64,000 nt of DNA from Curtobacterium herbarum (GCF_016907335.1 NZ_JAFBBT010000001.1:2170001-2234000); one strand, 5' to 3'. Counted from the first letter of the stretch, positions 15,816 through 24,778 are shown. Numbers and translations: made by a program. The notes: generated from the letters alone by a model not told the origin.

Positions 15816-16757
15816 TCAGACGAAGCGGACGGTCTGCTGCAGGCGGTCGCGGATCGCGAAGACGTCGACCGACCCCTCCGGGGACCAGTTGCCGGCGAGC
15901 ACCTGCACGAGCGCGCTCCGCCGGACGATCAGGGCGGTCGGCTTCCGCGGGGTGCCGATGCGTTCGACGTCCTCGTCCACCGCGGAGTCCGGCACGACGA
16001 GCAGCCGCCCGGTGAAGCGCACCCGGGTCTGCTTCTGCACGGCACGCGCCGCGCGGACGAGTTCCTTGACCGGGCGCTCCCCCGGCTCGAGCGTGTCGCC
16101 GACGACCTCGCCGTGCTCGATCGCGACCGGGCCGCCCCAGTCGATCGACTCGACGGCCCAGAGCCCGGTCGGGGTGAGGACGGCGTGGTCGAGCTTGCCC
16201 TCGACGCCGGCGTCCAGGTCGTGCCACACGGTCACGCCGATGCCCATGTCGGCGATGATCGCGGCGGTGGCTTCCTCGGCCAGCGCCTCGCCGAGCAGCC
16301 GGCGGACGGACCGCGGCGCCGAGCGGACCAGGGCGGGGTCGTAGGGGTCCTCGATCGGGTCGCCGAGTCCGACCCACTCGCGTTCCGCTGCCAGGAAGAC
16401 CTCGCGCGACCGACCGCCGGGGTGACCGTGCGACCGGGCCCTGGGGCGGGAGTCGCGACGCGCCGTCGGCGGTGCGTAGTCGTCGCGACCGGCACCGCTC
16501 CTCCAGGCTGCCGAGCCGGTCGGCGCCGACGACGAGCCGGGACGGACCGCGCCACTGTCGTAGGCCCGACGGGCGGCCGGGGTGCCGATCAGCTCCCACG
16601 CGATCTGCACCCGGCGGAAGTGCTGGGCGTCGCCGCCGAGGTCGGGGTGGCTCTCGCGTGCCGCACGCCGGTAGGCACGGCGGAGGGTCTCGTCGTCCGC
16701 GCTCGCGGGGACGCCGAGGACCTCGTACGGGGTGGCGTCGGCCGGGCTGTCGGTCAT
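15816..16757 (-). CDS. J-domain protein fused to a NERD-like C-terminal domain
   Basis: Protein of 313 residues. Residues about 9-70 are a J domain (TPYEVLGVPASADDETLRRA) with the diagnostic HPD in ARESHPDLGG, so it should stimulate an Hsp70 ATPase. A variable arginine/serine-rich linker follows. The C-terminal half (VEGKLDHAVLTPTGLWAVE, SIDWGGPVAIEHG, VKELVRAARAVQKQTRV, then RLLVVPDSAV) resembles NERD nuclease-related domains. The usual nuclease acidic residues cannot be assigned with confidence. The glycine-rich zinc region of true DnaJ is absent. This is an actinobacterial-type fusion whose client is unknown. Confidence 0.83.
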   Translation of the reverse strand: MTDSPADATPYEVLGVPASADDETLRRAYRRAARESHPDLGGDAQHFRRVQIAWELIGTPAARRAYDSGAVRPGSSSAPTGSAAWRSGAGRDDYAPPTARRDSRPRARSHGHPGGRSREVFLAAEREWVGLGDPIEDPYDPALVRSAPRSVRRLLGEALAEEATAAIIADMGIGVTVWHDLDAGVEGKLDHAVLTPTGLWAVESIDWGGPVAIEHGEVVGDTLEPGERPVKELVRAARAVQKQTRVRFTGRLLVVPDSAVDEDVERIGTPRKPTALIVRRSALVQVLAGNWSPEGSVDVFAIRDRLQQTVRFV

Positions 16758-16827
16758 GGCCCTGGAACGCTACCCGACGTCGGGTCGGTGTCGGCCGCGA
16801 GCGGGCTGAGCGGCTGCTGAGCAGCAG

Positions 16828-16859
16828 GGCGGGGCGGGACAGAGCGTCCACGCCCCGCC
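16828..16859 (-). terminator. probable terminator after the phosphotransferase gene
   Basis: Stem GGCGGGGCG / CGCCCCGCC with a 14-base loop, just beyond the stop of the phosphotransferase gene at 16867. Confidence 0.5.
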
Positions 16860-16866
16860 GGGCGGG

Positions 16867-17613
16867 TCAGGCCAGTGCGGCCGTGATCGCGTCCCCGTGC
16901 TCCTCGAGCCAGGCGACGTCCGCGCGGTAGAGGTCCGCGTGCCCGTGCGCCAGGTCGCTGACGAACTTCGGGTTGCCCACGGCCGCCTCGGTCTCGAGCG
17001 TCGTGACGAGGGCCACCAGGCTCGCCGTCATCGTCTCGACGAGCACGCTGCGGGATCGGGCGTCCAGACCGTAGGCACGGCAGAACTCGGCGGCGCGGGT
17101 CACCCGGTCGGCGAACTCGGGCACCGGGGCACCCTCGTCGACGCTGCTGGTGAACGGGGCGAACCGGTACACGGCACTCGCGACGTCCCAGACCCGTGGG
17201 CCGGGGTGCGCGGTGTCGAAGTCGATCACGCCGACCGCCGCGATGCCGTCGTACACGACGTTGTACGGGGCGAAGTCGCCGTGCACGATCGTCTCGACCG
17301 GCAGGTGCTCGGCCTGGGACCACACGTCGGTCGCGTCGTCGCGCGGGAACGAGGCGGCGGCGTCGTGGAACTGCCGGAGCAGCCGCGCGGTGGTGACCAG
17401 GGCGGCTTCACTCGCGACGTCGGCGGTCCAGGGGTACTCTCCCGCTTCGCCGGGGACGAACGTCACCGTCTCGAGCTTCGCGCCGAGGGCGATCGGGGCG
17501 GGGGCCGCGACGAAACCCTGCTCGTGCAGGTGCGTCAGCAAGCGGTGCACGGTGGGGGTCCACGGCCCGGCAGGCCGGTGCACCCGGTCGTCGGCCTTGG
17601 TGATCCGTTCCAT
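16867..17613 (-). CDS. aminoglycoside phosphotransferase (APH)-fold kinase
   Basis: Small-molecule kinase of 248 residues. It has the phosphotransferase loop IVHGDFAPYNVVYDG (catalytic Asp and Asn) and VIDFDTAHPGPRVWDVA (metal-binding Asp). The N-lobe is short, with ETVTFVPGEAGEYPW. APH-fold kinases act on antibiotics, sugars or choline-like compounds; the substrate here cannot be told and resistance should not be presumed. The ATG at 17613 has GGAGG upstream (GTACAGGAGGTTCCCCC). It stands alone, 182 bp downstream of the Nudix-NYN gene on the same strand. Confidence 0.9.
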   Translation of the reverse strand: MERITKADDRVHRPAGPWTPTVHRLLTHLHEQGFVAAPAPIALGAKLETVTFVPGEAGEYPWTADVASEAALVTTARLLRQFHDAAASFPRDDATDVWSQAEHLPVETIVHGDFAPYNVVYDGIAAVGVIDFDTAHPGPRVWDVASAVYRFAPFTSSVDEGAPVPEFADRVTRAAEFCRAYGLDARSRSVLVETMTASLVALVTTLETEAAVGNPKFVSDLAHGHADLYRADVAWLEEHGDAITAALA

Positions 17614-17795
17614 GGGGGAACCTCCTGTACGTCGTCGTCGACGTGCTCGTCACTGTAGTGGCAGGAGCGAACGCTCGGGCGGGTCGCCGGGACACCATCC
17701 ACTGGGCGCGCCGTGGACGAGCCGGAAGCCGCAGGCCGGACCGGATCGGGCTGTGCTGGGTCTGACCAGCCCCGACCGCACCGCGCCAGACGTCC

Positions 17796-18740
17796 TCAGC
17801 CGGGCAGCAGCTCCCGCAACCACCCCGGACCGCGCACCTCGGCGCCGAGCGCCTGCACCCGGTCGCGCAACCCGCGGTCGGCGGTCACGACGACGGGCGC
17901 CTCGCCGGCGGCCACGACGGACTCGACCGCGGCGACGACCGCGTCGTCACCCGACGCGGCGGCCCGCTCGATCGTCACCGGCGGCAGACCCGGCCGCGGG
18001 GCGGACGGTGCCGGGTCCGTGGTGGCGCTGCGGGCCTCCCCCTCGAGCACGACGGTCCACCGCGGCCACCAGGCGGTCGACGGCAGGTCGAGCGCGGACG
18101 CGGGGACGCCGACCGCAGCGAGCGCGCGCACCTGCGCCACGAGTCGGGCGGCGGCGCCGGCGCGGTCCTTCCACCAGCCGTCGGGGATGCTGCCGACGAC
18201 GTTGGCGGCGTCGACGACGACGTGCGGGGTGCGGTCGAGGGTGGCGCGGAGGGCTGCCCAGGACCGGCCGAAGCCGGGGTGCAGGTCGAGGGACTCGACG
18301 TCGGCGACGGGCACCCAGGACAGGGCGAGGCTCTCGCGGTCGGCCATCACGGGTTCGAAGGGCCGGGAGGCGCGCCCCACGACGGTCGTGTAGCTCCAGA
18401 ACCCGAGGTCGAGGACGGCGGTGTGGCGGAGGTCGACGGCGTCGTCGGGGACGCCGGCTTCCTCGGCGGACTCGCGGAGGGCGGCGGTGACGGGGTCCTC
18501 GTGCTGGTGGCGGGCGCCGCCGGGGATGCCCCAGGTGCCGCCGTGGTGGCTCCACTCGACGCGGTGCTGCAGCAGGACGCGGCCGTGTCCGTCGTCGACG
18601 AGCAGGCCCGCGGCGCCGAAGCGTCCCCAGGCCTTCGTGCCGTCGTCACCGTAGGCCCAGGCGTCGCCGGGGTCTCGGGGGCCGGAGGGGGGTCCGGGCG
18701 GCGGTCCGGCAGGGGTCGCGGTCCGTCGTTCGTCGTCCAC
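17796..18740 (-). CDS. Nudix hydrolase fused to NYN/PIN-like nuclease domain
   Basis: Two-domain protein of 314 residues. The N-terminal Nudix domain (about 30-165) has a full Nudix box G-x5-E-x7-REUXEEXGU in [20 protein letters not shown] followed by EAGV. The C-terminal domain starts at [18 protein letters not shown], the acidic strand of NYN (PIN-like) RNases, and ends with [20 protein letters not shown], a typical NYN core. It may couple clearance of modified nucleotides with RNA cleavage; that is inference. GTG at 18740 is preferred because GGAAAGGTGG precedes it. It diverges from the thiamin operon. Confidence 0.88.
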   Translation of the reverse strand: MDDERRTATPAGPPPGPPSGPRDPGDAWAYGDDGTKAWGRFGAAGLLVDDGHGRVLLQHRVEWSHHGGTWGIPGGARHQHEDPVTAALRESAEEAGVPDDAVDLRHTAVLDLGFWSYTTVVGRASRPFEPVMADRESLALSWVPVADVESLDLHPGFGRSWAALRATLDRTPHVVVDAANVVGSIPDGWWKDRAGAAARLVAQVRALAAVGVPASALDLPSTAWWPRWTVVLEGEARSATTDPAPSAPRPGLPPVTIERAAASGDDAVVAAVESVVAAGEAPVVVTADRGLRDRVQALGAEVRGPGWLRELLPG

Positions 18741-18798
18741 GTGTCCACCTTTCCACAAACGTCCGTCAAGGGGCCCTGGACGTCGGCGGCGATGCGTG

Positions 18799-18804
18799 TA
18801 CGGT
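18799..18804 (+). promoter_or_regulatory. -10 hexamer TACGGT of the thiamin operon
   Basis: TACGGT would place the transcript start near 18811, where the riboswitch begins. The -35 is weak (CTGGAC at about 18776). Confidence 0.5.
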
Positions 18805-18810
18805 GTCGTC

Positions 18811-18888
18811 CGAGACACGGGGTGCCGCATCCGAGCGGCTGAGATCACACCCGTCGAACCTGCTCGAGCTCGTACTCGCGAAGGGATC
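18811..18888 (+). promoter_or_regulatory. TPP riboswitch (THI element)
   Basis: Conserved TPP-sensing elements occur in order: CACGGGGTGCC, CGGCTGAGA, ACCCGTCGAACCTG and CGCGAAGGGA. The ribosome site AAGGGA of thiM lies inside the final conserved helix, so ligand binding should hide it and block translation. Confidence 0.93.
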
Positions 18889-18892
18889 GTCC

Positions 18893-19750
18893 ATGGAGAA
18901 CGCTGCGCCCACGATCGACTGGGCCCACCGCACCGCCGACCTGCTGGAGGCCGTCCGCACCCGGGCGCCGCTGGTGCAGTGCATCACGAACACGGTGGTG
19001 CAGAACGTCACCGCGAACGTGCTGCTCGCGCTGGGGGCGTCGGCCGCGATGGTCGACGTACCGACCGAGGCGGGACCGTTCGCCGGTGTCGCGGACGGGC
19101 TGCTCGTCAACACCGGCACCCCGCACGCCGAGCCGCGGGTGGCGTCGCTCGAGGCCGCGGCCGCCGCGGTGGCCGCCGGGACGCCGTGGGTCCTCGACCC
19201 GGTGGCGGTCGGGTCGTTGCCGGTCCGGACCGCCCTGGCGCGGGACCTGCTCGCGCTCCGGCCGACGGTCCTCCGCGGGAACGCGTCCGAGGTGCTGGCG
19301 GTCCTCGGCGCCTCGGCCGGTGGTCGCGGTGTCGACAGCACCGTCGGCACCGAGGACGCCCGTGACGCCGCGGTCGCCGCCGTGCGTGACGAGGCTGTCG
19401 GCGCCGTCGCCGTCTCGGGTGCGGTCGACCTGCTCGTCGCGCCGTCCGGGCTGGTGCGGGTGGCGAACGGCACGGAACTCCTCACCCGGATCACCGGCGG
19501 CGGGTGTGCGCTCGGTGCGGTGGTCGCGGCCTTCGCTGCGGTGTCCCCCGGCAGTCCCCTGGACGCGGCCGTCGCCGCGACCGCGGTGCACACGATCGCG
19601 GCCGAGCTGGCGGCGCGGGACGCCGGTGGCCCCGGCACCTTCCAGCCGCTGTTCCTCGACCGGCTCGCGTCGCTGAGCCCGGAGGACGTCGTCCGGGAGG
19701 CCCGGATCACCGCCGACACGTCGGCTGCGGCCGTCGGGGATCGCGCCTGA
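18893..19750 (+). CDS. thiM: hydroxyethylthiazole kinase
   Basis: Phosphorylates 4-methyl-5-(2-hydroxyethyl)thiazole in thiamin salvage; cytosolic, 285 residues. Family motifs are [42 protein letters not shown] and the [18 protein letters not shown]/anion-hole segment with its conserved cysteine. The ATG at 18893 lies right after the riboswitch and uses its AAGGGA as ribosome site. Its stop overlaps the thiE start by one base (TGATG). First gene of a salvage operon; no de novo thiC or thiG is in the window. Confidence 0.96.
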   Translation: MENAAPTIDWAHRTADLLEAVRTRAPLVQCITNTVVQNVTANVLLALGASAAMVDVPTEAGPFAGVADGLLVNTGTPHAEPRVASLEAAAAAVAAGTPWVLDPVAVGSLPVRTALARDLLALRPTVLRGNASEVLAVLGASAGGRGVDSTVGTEDARDAAVAAVRDEAVGAVAVSGAVDLLVAPSGLVRVANGTELLTRITGGGCALGAVVAAFAAVSPGSPLDAAVAATAVHTIAAELAARDAGGPGTFQPLFLDRLASLSPEDVVREARITADTSAAAVGDRA

Positions 19751-20415
19751 TGCCCGGCACGGACGACGTCGGGGTCTACCTGGTGACCGACACCGCGCTG
19801 GCGGACCGGCACGGGCACGGGGTGCTCGGCGCGGTCCGGGCCGCGGTCGGTGCCGGGGTCCGGATCGTGCAGGTCCGTGACAAGACCGCGTCGGCGCGCG
19901 ATCTGCTGGCACTGACCGCGGCCGTGGCCGACGCCGTGGGCGACCGGGCCCTGGTGGTCGTGGACGACCGGCTCGACGTCGCCCTGGCTGCGCGGCACGC
20001 CGGGCACCGGGTGGCCGGCGTGCACCTCGGGCAGTCGGACGTCCCGGCGAGCGCCGCCCGTGCGCTGCTCGGCCCGGACGCCCACGTCGGGCTGACGGCG
20101 AACACCACGCGGCACCTGGTCGAGGTCGCGACGATGCCCGCGGGGTCGGTCGACCTGCTCGGGGTCGGGGTGGTGCACCCGACGAGCACGAAGCCGGACC
20201 ACCCGCCGGCGCTCGGGGTCGCCGGGTTCGGGCGGCTCGCGGCGACGACGACCGTGCCGTGCGTGGGCATCGGCGGCGTGACGCTCGACGACGTCGGACC
20301 GCTCCGGCAGGCCGGGGCCGCGGGCGTCGCCGTCGTGTCGGGGATCTGTGCGGCGCCGGACCCGGGCGCTGCCGCGCGGGCGTTCGTGGCGGCGTGGGAC
20401 GGAGCGGGCCGGTGA
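19750..20415 (+). CDS. thiE: thiamin-phosphate synthase
   Basis: Joins HMP-PP and thiazole phosphate to make thiamin phosphate; TIM-barrel enzyme of 221 residues. Motifs are RIVQVRDKTASARDLLAL, LTANTTRHLVE, the diphosphate loop GVGVVHPTSTKPD and VPCVGIGGV. The ATG overlaps the thiM stop by one base and the stop overlaps the next gene by four (GTGA), so all three genes are coupled. A longer reading frame upstream is excluded because it lies inside thiM. Confidence 0.96.
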   Translation: MPGTDDVGVYLVTDTALADRHGHGVLGAVRAAVGAGVRIVQVRDKTASARDLLALTAAVADAVGDRALVVVDDRLDVALAARHAGHRVAGVHLGQSDVPASAARALLGPDAHVGLTANTTRHLVEVATMPAGSVDLLGVGVVHPTSTKPDHPPALGVAGFGRLAATTTVPCVGIGGVTLDDVGPLRQAGAAGVAVVSGICAAPDPGAAARAFVAAWDGAGR

Positions 20416-21896
20416 ACGGGAGCGTGGGCGCGTCGGTTCCGCCGCTGCCGCGGGTGCTCAGCATCGCCGGCACGGACCCGACGGGTGGTGCCGGGGTGCA
20501 GGCGGACCTCAAGTCGATCGCGGCGCAGGACGGGTACGGCATGGCGGTCGTCACGGCCCTGGTCGCGCAGAACACCCTCGGGGTCCGGTCGGTGCACGTC
20601 CCCGACACGGTGTTCCTCCGGCAGCAGCTCGACGCGGTGTCCGACGACGTGACGATCGACGCGGTGAAGACCGGCATGCTCGGGACGGCCCAGGTCGTGC
20701 GGGTCGTCGTCGACTGGCTCCGGGCACACCGGCCGGCCTGGGTGGTGGTCGACCCGGTGATGGTGGCGACGAGCGGCGACCGGCTGCTCGACGCGGACGC
20801 CGAGTCGGCGATGGCGGACCTGTTCGCCCTCGCCGACCTGGTCACCCCGAACCGCGACGAGCTCCGGGTCCTGGCCCAACTCGCGGGTGCGCAGCCGAAC
20901 GACGCCATCGGCGCTGCTCGTGCGGTGGCCCGCCGGTGGGACGTCCGGGTGCTCGCGAAGGGCGGTCACGACGACGGCCCGACCGCGGACGACGCCCTGG
21001 TCTCCCCCGACGGCAGCGTCCGGGTGTTCAGCGGACCGCGGATCGCGACGACCAACACGCACGGCACCGGATGCTCGCTGTCGAGTGCGATCGCCACGCT
21101 CGTCGCCCGCCACGGCGACTGGGAGCTGGCGGTCGGGGCGGCGAAGACCTGGCTGGCCGCGGCCCTCCGCGGCGCGGACGCCCTGCAGGTCGGGCAGGGC
21201 CACGGGCCGATCGACCACAACGCACTCGTCCGCGCCGCCCTGCCGACACCGCGGCTGACCGACGCCTGGTGGGTCGACGCCGCCGCGGTCCTCGACGAGA
21301 CGCTGGACTGCCGGTTCCTCCGGGGCCTGGCCGACGGCACGCTCGACCCCGAGGTGTTCGCGGGCTACCTGGCGCAGGACGTGCACTACCTCCGGGCGTA
21401 CGAGCAGCACCTCGCCACCATCGCCGCCGGGTCGACCGGGGATGCCGCCACGTTCTGGACGACCGCCAGCGAGGGCTGCGCCGCGGAGGCCCGTGACCTG
21501 CACCAGCGTCGGCTCGCCGGATCGCACGCGGACGACCCCGTCCACCCGGTGTGCGCCGGGTACCTGGCGCACCTGGCCGACGCGGCACGGCAGAGCGCCG
21601 AGTCCGGGGACGTCTCGATCCTGGCGGCGGCGGTGCTGCCCTGTTTCCGGGTCTACGCCTGGGTCGGGGAACGGCTCGGCACGGCACCGGTCGGGCACCC
21701 GTTCGCCGACTGGATCACGGCGTACCGGGACCCGGGGTTCGCGGCCTCGAGCGCGCGGGCCACGGAGCTCGTCGAGGAGCTCGCGCGGCGGGCCGACCCC
21801 GAGCTGCGGGGACGGATGGTTCGCGCGTTCCGGCAGTCGGTGGCGCAGGAGCTCGCGTTCTTCCGGATGCCGGAGCGGCTGGGCGAGCCGGTCTGA
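20412..21896 (+). CDS. thiD: bifunctional HMP-P kinase ThiD fused to TenA-like domain
   Basis: Fusion of 494 residues. Residues about 15-275 form the ThiD ribokinase-like kinase (RVLSIAGTDPTGGAGVQADL, KTGMLGTAQVV, VVDPVMVATSG, NTHGTGCSLSSAIA), which phosphorylates HMP and HMP-P. Residues about 280-494 are TenA-like (LDCRFLRGLADGTL, YLAQDVHYLRAYEQHLA), with the conserved cysteine in AVLPCFRVYAWVGERL. TenA hydrolyses thiamin breakdown products such as aminopyrimidines, or thiamin itself. The fusion supplies salvaged pyrimidine directly to the kinase. GTG start overlaps thiE by four bases. Confidence 0.94.
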   Translation: MNGSVGASVPPLPRVLSIAGTDPTGGAGVQADLKSIAAQDGYGMAVVTALVAQNTLGVRSVHVPDTVFLRQQLDAVSDDVTIDAVKTGMLGTAQVVRVVVDWLRAHRPAWVVVDPVMVATSGDRLLDADAESAMADLFALADLVTPNRDELRVLAQLAGAQPNDAIGAARAVARRWDVRVLAKGGHDDGPTADDALVSPDGSVRVFSGPRIATTNTHGTGCSLSSAIATLVARHGDWELAVGAAKTWLAAALRGADALQVGQGHGPIDHNALVRAALPTPRLTDAWWVDAAAVLDETLDCRFLRGLADGTLDPEVFAGYLAQDVHYLRAYEQHLATIAAGSTGDAATFWTTASEGCAAEARDLHQRRLAGSHADDPVHPVCAGYLAHLADAARQSAESGDVSILAAAVLPCFRVYAWVGERLGTAPVGHPFADWITAYRDPGFAASSARATELVEELARRADPELRGRMVRAFRQSVAQELAFFRMPERLGEPV

Positions 21897-21944
21897 CGGG
21901 GGTGGGACGGGCCTCCCGGTCGGATGTCGGCGGTCGAGCGCCCG

Positions 21945-22484
21945 TCAGTACGCTTCCGGCGACGGGACCAGACGGATGCCGTCCGCGCCGGGTGCCCGGC
22001 GGACCAGCGTGACCGACAGGTCCGACCCGTCGACCTCGCACCGCATCCACGTGTGGTCCGGCTGCCGGCGGCGGTCCGTCGGCGACCCGGGGTTCAGCAG
22101 GCGCATGCCGTTCGACGCGGTGGAGTCCCACGGGATGTGCGAGTGCCCGAAGACCAGGACGTCGACGTCCGGGTGGTCCGCCTCGGCCCGACGCTCCCGG
22201 CCGGTCGACGCCCCGGTCTCGTGGACGACCGCGAACCGCAGCGACTCGATCCGGCGGGTGGCGACGAGGGGAAGACGGTCCTCGAACCCCAGGTCGTTGT
22301 TGCCCCGGACGGCGAGCAGGTCGCGGGACCGGGCTTCGAGCCGGTCGACCGTCGCCAGGTCGACCCAGTCGCCGGCGTGCACGACCAGGTCGGCGGCGTC
22401 GATGTCGGCCCACAGCTCGGGCGGCAGGTCCGCCGCGCGCTTCGGCAGGTGCGTGTCCGACAGCAGGACCAGCGCGGTGCTCAC
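21945..22484 (-). CDS. YfcE/MJ0936-type metallophosphoesterase
   Basis: Calcineurin-like phosphodiesterase of 179 residues. Metal ligands are visible in LLSDTHLP, VVHAGDWVDL, AVRGNNDL and FGHSHIPW, with NPGS completing the family pattern. Members hydrolyse phosphodiesters of unknown physiological identity. The GTG at 22484 lies seven bases after the MarR-like gene's stop, so the two form an operon. It converges on the thiamin operon. Confidence 0.93.
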   Translation of the reverse strand: MSTALVLLSDTHLPKRAADLPPELWADIDAADLVVHAGDWVDLATVDRLEARSRDLLAVRGNNDLGFEDRLPLVATRRIESLRFAVVHETGASTGRERRAEADHPDVDVLVFGHSHIPWDSTASNGMRLLNPGSPTDRRRQPDHTWMRCEVDGSDLSVTLVRRAPGADGIRLVPSPEAY

Positions 22485-22491
22485 GGTGTCG

Positions 22492-22968
22492 TCACTCGTC
22501 GGATGCGTGGTGCGGCATCGGCAGGTCGACCTCGTCGGCGGCGCCGAGTCGTTCGAGCATGCCGGCGAGCAGTGCCACGTCGTCGTCGGACCAGTCGGCC
22601 AGCCGTTCCACCAGGGCGTCCCGGTGCAGCTGCACGGACCGGGCGAGCGCCCGACGACCGGCGTCCGTCGCCTCGAGCGGCTTCGCGTTGCCGGAGCCGC
22701 CGTCGACCGTGCGGACCAGGCCCGCGGCGAGCAGACCGGACAGCTGCCGCGAGATCGTCGAGCGGTTCAGCCGCAGGTAGCGCGCGATGTCGATCGCCAT
22801 GCACCCGGGGTGCTGCACCACGAAGTCGACGAGCGACTGGTCCACGATGCTCAGCGCCTCGTCGGTGCCGCGCGCGCGGACGCTCGCGCGCCGGGTGATG
22901 CGGGAGAGCTCGGTGTACGCCCGTCCGATGTCCGCCTCGCGGATCCCGGGGCCCCTCGGGTCGGCCAT
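22492..22968 (-). CDS. MarR-family transcriptional regulator
   Basis: Winged-helix regulator of 158 residues. The recognition region is VVQHPGCMAIDIARYLRLN, then RSTISRQLSGLLAAGLVRT, with a wing containing GSGNAKPLEATDAGRRAL. It is co-transcribed with the metallophosphoesterase. The N-terminus before MADPRGPG is open, but the ATG at 22968 fits family length. The ligand is unknown; self-regulation is likely for the family but no operator was identified. Confidence 0.9.
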   Translation of the reverse strand: MADPRGPGIREADIGRAYTELSRITRRASVRARGTDEALSIVDQSLVDFVVQHPGCMAIDIARYLRLNRSTISRQLSGLLAAGLVRTVDGGSGNAKPLEATDAGRRALARSVQLHRDALVERLADWSDDDVALLAGMLERLGAADEVDLPMPHHASDE

Positions 22969-23153
22969 GGTGTTCCAGTCTGTCGTCCGGCGTCGGCCGG
23001 AGGTCGGTCGCCCGGTTCCGGGCACGGTGCTGCGTGGCGGTCCCCGCGTCGCTGACACGGGCCCCTCCGCCGACGGCGTCGACCCACGATAACGGGGCGT
23101 CCGCTGAAGAGGGGACATCCGGGACCGACCGGGGCACCGCTGCCCCGCCGGGA

Positions 23154-23615
23154 TCAGGCCGGAGCCGCCGCCGACCGGAGTGCGGCGATGTCGAGCTTGA
23201 CCATGTCGCGCATCGCCTCGTACACGCGCGTCGCCGCCGCGTGGTCGCCGCCGGCCGCCATCAGCTCGCCCATCATCGACGGGGTGACCTGCCAGGACAG
23301 CCCCCAGCGGTCGACCAACCAGCCACACGCCACCGGGTGCCCGCCCTCCGCGATCAGGGCGTCCCAGATGCGGTCCAGCTCCTCCTGCGTGTCCACGTCG
23401 ACCTGCAGCGAGAGCGCGTCGGTGAAGGGGTGCCCGGGGCCGCCGTTCATCGCCCGGTACGGCTGCCCCATCAGGGTGAAATCGACCACGAGCACCGAGC
23501 CGTCCGGCGCCCGCCCCACCCCGTCGATGCGGGAGTCGGGGAACAGCTCCGTGTAGTACTCGGTGGCGTGCTGGGCCTGGTCGTCGAACCAGAGGAAGGG
23601 GACGATGCGCGGCAT
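23154..23615 (-). CDS. PhnB-like VOC-superfamily protein
   Basis: Protein of 153 residues of the PhnB/3-demethylubiquinone methyltransferase-like VOC group: RIVPFLWFDDQAQHATEYY, ALSLQVDVDTQEELDRIWDA and CGWLVDRWGLSWQVTP. Catalytic function is not established for this group despite its legacy name. The ATG at 23615 lies 19 bp after the GNAT stop, so the two genes form an operon. Confidence 0.9.
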   Translation of the reverse strand: MPRIVPFLWFDDQAQHATEYYTELFPDSRIDGVGRAPDGSVLVVDFTLMGQPYRAMNGGPGHPFTDALSLQVDVDTQEELDRIWDALIAEGGHPVACGWLVDRWGLSWQVTPSMMGELMAAGGDHAAATRVYEAMRDMVKLDIAALRSAAAPA

Positions 23616-23634
23616 GACGGGTCTCTCGGTGGGG

Positions 23635-23931
23635 TCAGTCCGCGACGCCGCGGCTGAGGAGGTCGTTCTTCTCGGGGTGCTCGTCGAACCACTGGCTGAC
23701 GAACCAGCACATCGGGACGATGCGCTTCGTCGATGTCGTCTCGACGTCGGACACGGCGTGCTCCACCAGTTCGCCCGCGTACCCGTGGCCCCGGTGCGTC
23801 GGCACCGTGTACGTGTGCGGGAAGGCGATCGCGTCACCGTTGACGCGGTAGTCGAGCACGCTCACGAGGGTCCCGTCGACGTACATGGCATACCGGTCTC
23901 GGTCGGCCTCGTTCCGGAACTCGTGTGTCAT
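23635..23931 (-). CDS. small GNAT-family N-acetyltransferase (YjdJ-like)
   Basis: Compact 98-residue acyltransferase of the short GNAT group. The acetyl-CoA loop is PTHRGHGYAGELVEHAVSDV, followed by RIVPMCWFVSQWFDEHPE. The ATG at 23931 starts MTHEFRNEADRDRY, and CAGGAT ends six bases upstream, fitting a leaderless start; a longer frame adds only MQDGG. It is followed by the VOC gene. Confidence 0.9.
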   Translation of the reverse strand: MTHEFRNEADRDRYAMYVDGTLVSVLDYRVNGDAIAFPHTYTVPTHRGHGYAGELVEHAVSDVETTSTKRIVPMCWFVSQWFDEHPEKNDLLSRGVAD

Positions 23932-23937
23932 GCCGCC

Positions 23938-23943
23938 ATCCTG
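23938..23943 (-). promoter_or_regulatory. -10 hexamer CAGGAT, leaderless promoter
   Basis: Ends six bases before the ATG at 23931. Confidence 0.5.
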
Positions 23944-24025
23944 CACCGCCGTTCAGGGTCCGGTGCGACCGACCTCCGGTGAACGCCAGACGGAATGCCT
24001 CGGGGGCGAAGGTGTTGCACTGTGC

Positions 24026-24673
24026 ATGACAACCATCGGAATCATCGGAGCAGGCAACATCGGATCCCAGCTCGCACGCCTCGCGGTGCAGCACGGCCAC
24101 CAGGTCGTGATCGCGAACTCCCGCGGACCGGAGACCCTCACCGACCTCGTCAGTGAGCTCGGCGAGCACGCGACCGCCGGCACCCGCGAGGACGCCGCCA
24201 CCCAGGGCGAGATCGTCGTCGTCACCGTGCCGCTCGGCGCCATCGACACGATCCCCGTCGAGCCGCTCGTCGGCAAGGTCGTCATCGACACCAACAACTA
24301 CTACCCCGAGCGCGACGGCCAGATCGCGGCCCTCGACCAGGAGACCACCACCACGGCGGAGATGCTGCAGGACCACCTGGTCGGCGCCCACGTCGTCAAG
24401 GCCTTCAACCACATCGGTGCGGACCACCTCACCGAGCACGCCACCCCCGCCGGCACCCCGGACCGCCGCGCCCTCGTCATCGCCGGTGACGACGCCGCCG
24501 CGAAGACGACCGTCGCCGACCTGATCGACGAGTTCGGCTTCGACACCGTCGACGCCGGCCCCCTCGCCGAGGGATGGCGCATCCAGCGCGACACCCCCGG
24601 CTACGGCCCGCGCCTGACCGTCGACGAGCTCCGCGAGGCCCTCGCCGCCGCGAAGCGCTACCGCGACATGTGA
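24026..24673 (+). CDS. NADP-binding F420-dependent oxidoreductase-like protein
   Basis: Rossmann-fold protein of 215 residues starting MTTIGIIGAGNIGSQLARLA, with IVVVTVPLGAIDTIP and VIDTNNYYPERDGQI. It belongs to the NADP oxidoreductase coenzyme F420-dependent family (related to F420:NADP reductases), many of which do not use F420. A late KAFNHIGADHL segment is typical. GAAGG lies 11 bases upstream. It diverges from the GNAT gene and has no co-transcribed partner; the substrate is unknown. Confidence 0.9.
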   Translation: MTTIGIIGAGNIGSQLARLAVQHGHQVVIANSRGPETLTDLVSELGEHATAGTREDAATQGEIVVVTVPLGAIDTIPVEPLVGKVVIDTNNYYPERDGQIAALDQETTTTAEMLQDHLVGAHVVKAFNHIGADHLTEHATPAGTPDRRALVIAGDDAAAKTTVADLIDEFGFDTVDAGPLAEGWRIQRDTPGYGPRLTVDELREALAAAKRYRDM

Positions 24674-24778
24674 CGTTCGCGCACTGCGCGTTCGACCCCC
24701 TCTGACTGGGGCTCTCGGCCGCTGTTCCTCCCCGGGTAGAACTGACGATGGATCAATCCAGGGAGAGGAACAGCGGCC

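Noticed and set aside
16867..17613. Antibiotic-resistance call for the APH-fold kinase
   Set aside because: Only generic kinase motifs are seen. Many family members phosphorylate metabolites.
18769..18848. Longer N-terminus for the Nudix-NYN protein extending into the thiamin riboswitch
   Set aside because: It would overlap the divergent promoter and riboswitch. The GTG at 18740 has a good ribosome site.
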